Source: Pseudomonadota bacterium (lineage in GTDB: Bacteria; Pseudomonadota; Gammaproteobacteria; UBA5335). From it: a DNA stretch of 56,033 nt. The stretch spans positions 1 to 56,033 of the forward strand of contig PKDC01000005.1 in NCBI GenBank assembly GCA_002862435.1. The letters are read 5' to 3'. The first letter of the stretch is position 1; each line of letters begins with the position of its first letter. Of the stretch, positions 54,379-56,033 are shown piece after piece. Position numbers and translations under genes: made by a program. The notes below the pieces were generated by a model. It was given only the letters and a program-made list of their open reading frames with translations. It did not search any database and was not told where the DNA came from.

Positions 54379-55056
54379 CCGCTGCTGGCCTGGCGCGGTC
54401 GCGGTTGCCTGTTGATGTATGCCGCCCTGGTTGGCTGGTCACGCATGGCGGCAGGTATGCACTTCCCGGGCGACGTGCTGGCAGGCTGGGGGCTGGGCTT
54501 GGGCTGCACCGTGCTCTCGCGGTGGCTGATCTCGTTCGCCACTGCGGCGCGCGCAAAGGGGCTGCTCGCGCCGGCCTTGCCGTGGTACGGGGTGGCTGCG
54601 GCAGCGGTTGCTGCTGATCAGGCAGCCAAGCTCTCGATCGAACGGGCGTTCGTCTATGGCAAACAGGTCGAGATCACGCCGTTCTTCAACCTCGTGCATG
54701 TGCTCAATCCGGGCGCCGCGTTCAGCTTTTTGGCCGGAGCGAGTGGCTGGCAACGTTACTTCTTCATCACGTTAGGACTGCTCGTCGCGGTCTGGCTCAT
54801 CCGACAACTGAAGCAGACGCTGCCGCGCTTCGAAGCCGTCGGCTACAGCCTCATTCTTGGCGGGGCACTTGGCAACGTGGTGGATCGCCTGCTGCGCGGT
54901 CAGGTTGTGGACTTCCTCGACTTCCACTGGCAGGGCATGCACTGGCCCGCGTTCAACCTCGCCGATGTTGCGATCTCCATCGGAGTCGGCTGTTTGATCG
55001 CTAGGTTCCTTGAAATTCGAGACAAGGGTAACAAGGGTAGATTGTTGTCAGGATGA
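54379..55056 (+). pseudogene. pbrC: pbrBC 3' fragment: PAP2 third motif plus signal peptidase II domain
   Basis: These 225 codons encode the end of the PAP2 domain (GWSRMAAGMHFPGDVLAGW) and then a whole LspA-like domain of about 160 residues with four helices. Its catalytic Asp pair lies in GNVVDRLLRGQVVDFLDF and FNLADVAISIG. The transposon tip supplies an in-frame ATG at 54367 (ATG CAG TTG TGG), so an LspA-like protein of 229 residues could still be made if a promoter exists. LspA cleaves prolipoprotein signals; in lead operons PbrC is thought to work with PbrB in sequestering lead. Confidence 0.88.
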
Positions 55057-55062
55057 GCTGCG

Positions 55063-55293
55063 ACGCAGGCGCTGCGCGACTCCGGCAACGGGATCGACGA
55101 CGGGTTGCTGCAATACCTGTCGCCGCTGGGCTGGGAGCACATCAATTTGATCGGCGACTACGTATGGCGGCAGAGCCGGAGGGCCGAAGACGTGCAGTTC
55201 CGGCCGTTACGCATCAATGGGAAGGCCAGCGCATCAGTCAGGACACCAAGCGCGCGCGGCGGGCGAATCTTGCCTGGGTGTCCGACAAGGTAG
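55063..55293 (+). pseudogene. Tn3-family transposase (TnpA) C-terminal remnant
   Basis: About 50 codons ([18 protein letters not shown], and [13 protein letters not shown], then QFRPLR) are the conserved C-terminus of Tn3-family transposases. Nothing upstream continues it because the pbrBC coding sequence ends at 55056. It is therefore a relic of a Tn3-type transposon, probably the vehicle that once carried the pbr operon. The family-like sequence ends near 55215, and the rest of the frame to 55293 is not TnpA-like. Confidence 0.85.
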
Positions 55294-56014
55294 CGTTGCG
55301 GCGGAGCAGGTAAGCCATCACGATCATTGGTGCGCCGGCCAGCGGCCGTACGGCGATGCCTCGGCGTAGGTAGCTCGCCAGTCTCGCGGCAGGCGCAATG
55401 GCGATCCCGTACCCGGCAGCAACCAGCGTCATCGCCACATCGAATGTCTCCACCGTTTGCTCCCGCTCCTGCAGCGCGTTTTCGAACACGCGCTGCACGG
55501 TCACGCGCCATGGTTCATCGGCCGTGGACTGCGAGCAGATCAAGGGCTGCTTGAGCACTTCCTCGCACGGCACTTCACGGTAGGCCAGCAGGTGGGAGCG
55601 CTTGGCCACGGCGACCGCCAGCGTGTCATGCCACAGCGGCTCGCATATCCAGCCAGGCCACTGCCGGGCAGCCGCAGACAAGGCGAAGTCGAAGCCGTCG
55701 CCCGGCAGCTCCGCGCCTCGACCGGGATCTGTCCATCCGGCCAGGACGGCATGAGTCTCCGGCTCTTCGGCGCGCTGCAGGGCGAGCACGTCGGCGAGCT
55801 GGGGAGGCACCCATTCGCCGAGGACGGCCATGCGAATTTCGGCGGTGATGTCACTCGATTCCACGTCCAGCTCCCCCCAGGCGGTGAAGTCGTGGCAACT
55901 GATCTCGAAGCCGTTGAATGAGTTAAGTTTAACGTGGTTTAAATCGTGACCGTGTTCGACGCTCTTGGCAATGCCAAAGCGTTCGATCCAAAGGGGCCGC
56001 CCCACCGGCACCAC
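55238..56014 (-). pseudogene. LysR-type effector-binding domain lacking its DNA-binding head
   Basis: The 258-residue frame contains a LysR substrate-binding fold: AEIRMAVLGEWVPPQLADVL, FDFALSAAARQWPGWICEPL, LAVAVAKRSHLLA, and the end VAAGYGIAIAPAARLASYLR with RPLAGAPMIVMAYL. The usual N-terminal HTH of ~60 residues is absent; residues 1-50 are unrelated. It is probably a truncated remnant at a recombination joint, although a new start could make a headless protein. The window ends just upstream, so the original gene may continue nowhere else. Confidence 0.7.
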
Positions 56015-56033
56015 TACCTACGAAGCGGAACCA

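Larger units (their letters stand above)
24821..56033. mobile_element. Putative integrative element inserted at tRNA-Gly (left end; right end outside window)
   Basis: The boundary is inferred. Before the tRNA the genes are ordinary chromosomal ones. After it come an IntB13-like integrase, a lead/cadmium operon, a large transposon, a Tn3 remnant and a truncated LysR gene. No conjugation genes are in view, and the matching right-hand att site was not seen, so ICE versus genomic island cannot be decided. Confidence 0.55.

Noticed and set aside
54192-56033. Second copy of the tRNA-Gly 3' end (attR)
   Set aside because: I could not find the CACCCGCTCCA end repeated here, so the element probably continues beyond the window.

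Overview
The window looks like a chromosome segment of a GC-rich Gram-negative proteobacterium that has been invaded by nested mobile DNA. LPS-core heptose genes (hldD, waaF), bipA and a thiS-thiG-trmB block give the Gram-negative signature. A type I phosphoribulokinase gene suggests Calvin-cycle CO2 fixation, so an autotroph is likely. The genus cannot be fixed from this sequence.

Bases 1-24820 are mostly chromosomal backbone. At the left edge is a partial SIR2-domain protein resembling anti-phage sirtuins. Then come a transglutaminase-like protein, an N-formylglutamate amidohydrolase, a PAP2 phosphatase, an APH/P-loop fusion kinase, an AAA+ ATPase and a potassium channel with a zinc-ribbon tail. 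These are followed by a zf-CHCC protein / glycosyltransferase / hldD / waaF cluster, an EEP-family phosphodiesterase, a phospholipase D/VTT fusion, bipA, a sulfotransferase, a three-gene YqjD/YqjE-like membrane set, and the operon thiS-thiG-trmB-prk-aldo/keto reductase.

At 24747-24820 lies tRNA-Gly(CCC). A 617-codon tyrosine recombinase of the ICEclc IntB13 type starts 239 bp beyond it, so an integrative element probably begins at the 3' end of this tRNA. Its first cargo is a lead/cadmium operon: a MerR-family regulator, a PbrA/CadA P-type ATPase, and a fused PAP2 phosphatase-signal peptidase II gene (pbrBC).

pbrBC is cut in two. Its 5' part ends at 30273 and its 3' part resumes at 54379. 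Between them lies a 24.1-kb segment with matching ends: a 7-bp direct duplication (GTTGTGG), imperfect terminal inverted repeats, and arrays of 21-23-bp TGCGCA-type repeats at the same distances from both tips but in inverted orientation. The only transposase genes inside are IS21-type istA/istB, 0.2 kb from the left tip. I read the segment as one large IS21-type transposon. Its cargo is three small DNA-binding regulators plus a complete copper-resistance system: CopZ, the CopA ATPase, CueR, two TolC-type outer-membrane proteins, a multicopper oxidase, a cytochrome c, a DUF411 protein, CusB/CusA, a Csp-type copper-storage protein and several His/Met/Cys-rich secreted proteins. Three CueR-type promoters sit before copZ, copA and the cus block.

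Beyond the transposon are the 3' half of pbrBC, a Tn3-family transposase remnant and a LysR effector domain with no DNA-binding head. The system as a whole exports Pb/Cd/Zn (pbr) and exports, oxidises, sequesters and chaperones copper. The transposon insertion probably abolished the PAP2 activity of the lead operon.
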